Source of the DNA: Desulfobacterales bacterium
Lineage (GTDB): Bacteria; Desulfobacterota; Desulfobacteria; Desulfobacterales; Desulfobacteraceae
Assembly: GCA_022361315.1 (NCBI GenBank)
Contig: JAKSBB010001230.1
Location: 1 to 7,991, forward strand
Direction of reading: 5' to 3'
Length of the DNA stretch: 7,991 nt
Shown: positions 5,365-7,991 of the stretch, piece by piece
Position numbering within the stretch: the first letter of the stretch is position 1
Layout: every line of letters begins with the position of its first letter
The notes under the pieces: generated by a model
What the model saw: the letters and a program-made list of their open reading frames with translations, nothing else
Told to the model about the DNA's origin: nothing
Databases searched by the model: none
Program-made: the position numbers and the translations under genes

Positions 5365-5377
5365 TATCTGACAGATA
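5365..5377. promoter_or_regulatory. Palindrome TATCTG-A-CAGATA upstream of the IHF-like gene's promoter
   Basis: A perfect 6+1+6 dyad centred at 5371, about 55 bp upstream of the predicted start and 18 bp beyond the -35. That is a usual position for an activator dimer. The one-base centre makes an RNA hairpin unlikely. No binding protein can be named. Confidence 0.4.
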
Positions 5378-5560
5378 AGATTTTTACACTGCCCAAAGTG
5401 CCGTCAATATTGTTTCACGGATTGAGAACCAGGGCTGAATCTGGTATGATAATCCTTGATTTTCCGTAGATAACGGCGGCTTCAGCCTGATTTAAGATTG
5501 TGTATTGCGGGATAGTCTGGTATTTGTATGGGATATTTTTCTTTGGATTAAATTAGTGTG

Positions 5561-5619
5561 CGTGAATATTGTTAATTATACTATAGTGTTGGGTCTGCCG
5601 ACGCGGGTGGATATTCACG
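5561..5619. promoter_or_regulatory. 9-bp inverted repeat flanking the purB promoter region
   Basis: CGTGAATAT (5561-5569) and ATATTCACG (5611-5619) are exact reverse complements, 50 bp centre to centre. They bracket the candidate -10 hexamers (TATACT 5577-5582, TATAGT 5582-5587). With a start near 5590, one arm is upstream of the -10 and the other is in the leader just before the ribosome binding site. The first arm would not be transcribed, so a DNA-level operator pair is likelier than an mRNA stem. It does not look like the enterobacterial PurR box. Confidence 0.4.
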
Positions 5620-5641
5620 GTTTTCTTAGTATGGAGAAATT

Positions 5642-7039
5642 ATGACAAAGGTTGCATCTATCACTCCGCTGGACGGGCGGTACGCCCGCCTGACAGAGGA
5701 GTTATCCGAGCTGTTCAGTGAATTCGGTCTGATCCGTCATCGTGTTAAGGTGGAAATTGAATGGCTGAAGTTTATCATCAACGATTTGAAACTACACCAG
5801 ACGGGGGCCCAGGCTGATTCGGCGCCGTCTGCAGAGGTTTTGGACCTGACGGCTCTGGATGATATCGTGGGTACCTTCAGCATCAGTGATGCGGAGCGGG
5901 TCAAAGAAATCGAGCGGCGGACCAACCACGATGTAAAAGCCGTGGAATACTTCATCAAGGAAAAAATGGATGATGCCGGCCTTGCAGGTATCAGAGAGTG
6001 GGTTCATTTCTCCTGTACCTCAGAAGATATCAACAACACCGCCTATGGGCTGATGCTCAATCAGGGTAAAGATATGGTTGTTGATTTACTGGAGAAATAT
6101 GTGGCCGCCATTGAGGAAAAAGCGGTTGCCTACAAATCCGTACCCATGATGTCCCGTACCCATGGCCAGCCGGCAACCCCCACCACCGTCGGCAAGGAAT
6201 TTGTTAACTACGCCTGGCGCATGAATCAGGAAATCGCATTTCTCTCCGGAAAAGAGGTTCAGGCAAAGATTAACGGGGCAACCGGTAACTACAACGCCCA
6301 TCTGTTCGCTTTTCCCGATGTGGACTGGATTGACGCTTCCCGGAGATTTGTCCGTAACCATCTGGGGTTAGCTCCTATTTTGTTTACCACCCAGATTAAT
6401 CCGAACACGGCCCTGTCCCAGGTACTGCATTCTATGGTCAGGGCGGCTGCCACCATGATAGATTTTGACCGGGATATGTGGGGATACATCAGTCTGGGAT
6501 ACTTCAAGCAACGTGTCAAAAAGGGGGAAACCGGGTCGTCCACCATGCCCCATAAAGTTAACCCAATCGACTTTGAAAACAGCGAAGGCAATATGGGTAT
6601 CGCCATCTCCATGATGGAACATCTGGCAGTGAAGCTCCAGAAGTCCAGGTTTCAGAGGGATTTGAGCGACAGTACCGTACTCAGGAGCCTGGGGTCAGCC
6701 TTCGGATATTTTGGTATCGGTGTGAAAAATGCCTTAAAAGGACTTTCCAAGGTTGATTTGAATGAGGCCGTGTTGCAAAAGGATCTGGATGACAATCAGG
6801 AACTGCTGGCCGAACCCTTTCAGACCGTGATGCGGGTATATGGTGAAGATAATCCTTACGAGCGTCTCAAAGACCTGACACGGGGACATAAAATCGGTAA
6901 AGCCGAACTTCAGGATTTTGTGGATGGCCTTGAAAAGGTACCGCCTGAGGTGAAATCCCGTATGGGAACTCTGTCGCCGTCCACCTATCTGGGGTTAGCG
7001 GAATCCCTTGTGGATACCTATTTTAAGGAGAAAACCTGA
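5642..7039 (+). CDS. purB: Adenylosuccinate lyase (EcPurB type)
   Basis: A 465-residue lyase of the fumarase/aspartase superfamily. It catalyses two beta-eliminations of fumarate in purine synthesis: SAICAR to AICAR, and adenylosuccinate to AMP. It is nearly collinear with E. coli PurB (456 aa). The start Pro-Leu-Asp-Gly-Arg-Tyr (9-14), Thr-Asn-His-Asp-Val-Lys-Ala-Val-Glu (94-102), Thr-Ser-Glu-Asp-Ile-Asn-Asn (126-132), Ser-Arg-Thr-His-Gly-Gln-Pro-Ala (171-178, with the general-acid His174) and the mobile-loop signature Gly-Ser-Ser-Thr-Met-Pro-His-Lys-Val-Asn-Pro (298-308, catalytic Ser at 299/300) are all intact. The enzyme acts as a cytoplasmic homotetramer. The ATG has GGAG five bases upstream (5633-5636). 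A GC-rich 6-bp hairpin (5674-5688) lies in the first codons. No other pur gene is adjacent. A response regulator starts 18 nt after the stop and is probably cotranscribed. Confidence 0.97.
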   Translation: MTKVASITPLDGRYARLTEELSELFSEFGLIRHRVKVEIEWLKFIINDLKLHQTGAQADSAPSAEVLDLTALDDIVGTFSISDAERVKEIERRTNHDVKAVEYFIKEKMDDAGLAGIREWVHFSCTSEDINNTAYGLMLNQGKDMVVDLLEKYVAAIEEKAVAYKSVPMMSRTHGQPATPTTVGKEFVNYAWRMNQEIAFLSGKEVQAKINGATGNYNAHLFAFPDVDWIDASRRFVRNHLGLAPILFTTQINPNTALSQVLHSMVRAAATMIDFDRDMWGYISLGYFKQRVKKGETGSSTMPHKVNPIDFENSEGNMGIAISMMEHLAVKLQKSRFQRDLSDSTVLRSLGSAFGYFGIGVKNALKGLSKVDLNEAVLQKDLDDNQELLAEPFQTVMRVYGEDNPYERLKDLTRGHKIGKAELQDFVDGLEKVPPEVKSRMGTLSPSTYLGLAESLVDTYFKEKT

Positions 7040-7057
7040 AGAGGAGAGACCTGGGCA

Positions 7058-7991
7058 ATGGGGCTGGAATTCACGGACAAGAGTGACGGACCCCTGGTCT
7101 TTGCCGGAGAAGAGACCCGGGGCCGCTGGGAGGCGGCACCCGAGGTTTCCGACAAAGACCGGTGGAAAATCCTTGTGGTTGATGATGAAGAGGAAGTTCA
7201 CGAAATCACACGGATTACACTCAAAGGATTTTGTTTTGACGGCAGGGGGCTGTCGTTGATTTCCGCTTATACCGGCGGTGAGGTCCGGGAAATCATGGCA
7301 AACGAGCCCGATATTGCCATGATCCTTCTGGATGTGGTGATGGAAGAGGATGACACCGGGCTTCAACTGGTGGAATACATCCGTAAAACCCTGAACAACA
7401 GCAAAGTCAGAATTGTTCTGAGAACCGGACAGCCGGGGAAGGCCCCGGAACACAATGTCATTTCCAAATATGATATCAACGAATATAAAACCAAGCCCGA
7501 ATTCACCGCCCAGAAGCTTTTCACTTCTGTCATTTCCTGCCTGAGGGCATATCAAAGTCTGAAAACCATCGAAAGAAACAGGGAAGGCCTGGAAGCCATT
7601 ATTCGTTCCACTTCCCTGGTGTTTAAAAATAAATCCTTCCGGGCATTTGGACACCAGGTCCTGGAGCAATTGGACCAGATTCTCCGTCTGGATGAGGATA
7701 AGGGGATCTCGGGTGCTTATTTTGTCGGGTTTCCGGCGGGAAAGGTGTTGATGATTGCCGGAAATGGTGAGTACAAGGATTTGGACGGTACGCCCATTGA
7801 AGCGATTCTGCCGGAGTCGGTATCCGGGGTCTACGACGGGATGTTTGCCCGGGGGGGCGAGCAATTTCTTGATGACGCATATATCGGTGTGTTCAAAACC
7901 AAGGAAGGATTCACATCGGCCCTATACCTGAAAAAAGCCGAACTGCTCTCGTCTGAAGAGCAATACCTGCTGAGGATATACGCAAATAACG
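7058..7991 (+). CDS. Response regulator with receiver and DUF3369 domains (3' end outside the window)
   Basis: 311 residues are visible before the window ends; no stop occurs in this frame. After a polar N-terminal extension (1-35) comes a receiver domain (about 37-160) with the acidic pair Asp42-Asp43, phosphoacceptor Asp92, the switch Thr123 in Arg-Thr-Gly, and a Lys at 144/146 near the usual active-site lysine. The next segment, from Gln-Pro-Gly-Lys-Ala-Pro-Glu (125-131) through Tyr-Asp-Ile-Asn-Glu-Tyr-Lys (138-144) and Thr-Ala-Gln-Lys-Leu-Phe (150-155), is characteristic of DUF3369 response regulators. That domain appears to cover about 165 to the visible end. In this family the output is often HD-GYP, GGDEF/EAL or a kinase, but none is visible here. 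The ATG has GGAG eleven bases upstream (7043-7046), a little far. It is the only ATG after the upstream in-frame stop (purB's own TGA at 7037-7039). The cognate kinase is not seen. Confidence 0.85.
   Translation, partial: MGLEFTDKSDGPLVFAGEETRGRWEAAPEVSDKDRWKILVVDDEEEVHEITRITLKGFCFDGRGLSLISAYTGGEVREIMANEPDIAMILLDVVMEEDDTGLQLVEYIRKTLNNSKVRIVLRTGQPGKAPEHNVISKYDINEYKTKPEFTAQKLFTSVISCLRAYQSLKTIERNREGLEAIIRSTSLVFKNKSFRAFGHQVLEQLDQILRLDEDKGISGAYFVGFPAGKVLMIAGNGEYKDLDGTPIEAILPESVSGVYDGMFARGGEQFLDDAYIGVFKTKEGFTSALYLKKAELLSSEEQYLLRIYANN

Larger units (their letters stand above)
5267..5641. other. Divergent regulatory region between the IHF-like gene and purB
   Basis: 375 bp without a gene; short open stretches here carry no usable ribosome binding site. 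Left part: the IHF-like gene's leader, a sigma70-type promoter (5323-5352), a phased direct repeat (5284-5326) and an upstream palindrome (5365-5377). Middle (about 5380-5555): nothing convincing beyond weak short dyads such as CCGT/ACGG at 5464-5476. Right part: overlapping -10-like hexamers, TATACT at 5577-5582 and TATAGT at 5582-5587, without a good -35, flanked by a 9-bp inverted repeat (5561-5619). Two GTGAAT-type motifs also occur here. I see no riboswitch consensus. Confidence 0.6.

Noticed and set aside
5380..5641. Purine riboswitch upstream of purB
   Set aside because: I find no three-way-junction consensus or terminator/anti-terminator pair, and the inverted-repeat arm at 5561 lies upstream of the likely start.
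6995..7864. Long open frame of 289 codons on the minus strand
   Set aside because: It lies antisense to the receiver/DUF3369 gene, whose plus-strand translation carries clear family motifs. The minus-strand protein has no recognisable features, so it is a shadow frame.

Overview
The window reads as ordinary chromosomal DNA of a Gram-negative bacterium. The family mix points most towards Desulfobacterota (deltaproteobacterial sulfate reducers): an IHF-type protein, a Ste24-like M48 protease, a class I PurB, a DUF3369 response regulator and a lone IscU-type scaffold. That placement is an inference from family resemblance. I see no transposase, integrase, tRNA, rRNA or CRISPR array.

Layout, left to right. 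Positions 1-245 hold no recognisable gene but contain an imperfect 24-bp direct repeat ahead of a small IscU/NifU-N-like iron-sulfur scaffold gene (+, 246-644). Facing it is a 581-codon minus-strand gene (681-2426) with a DUF89/ARMT1-like core. A 12-bp perfect inverted repeat lies across the 3' end of that gene. The gene has a near-consensus sigma70 promoter and a strong Shine-Dalgarno, and is divergent from a small J-domain protein gene (+, 2556-3173).

The J-domain gene converges, with only 6 nt between stops, on a three-gene minus-strand operon that starts near 5316. It runs IHF/HU-family DNA-binding protein (5266-4985), seven-helix M48 metalloprotease (4962-3697), then YfcE/MJ0936-type phosphodiesterase (3695-3180). 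The last two are one nucleotide apart.

A 375-bp divergent regulatory region (5267-5641) separates this operon from purB (5642-7039, adenylosuccinate lyase). Eighteen nucleotides after purB comes a response regulator with a receiver and a DUF3369 domain (7058 onward), which runs off the right end.

The genes cover housekeeping and stress roles: Fe-S assembly, metabolite phosphatase-like function, a co-chaperone, nucleoid architecture, membrane proteolysis, purine synthesis and signalling. I do not see a defence or biosynthetic system. The least ordinary items are the DUF89-like protein with an altered metal-site motif and long flanking regions, the architecture of the three intergenic regulatory regions, and an 18-bp perfect palindrome inside the phosphodiesterase gene.
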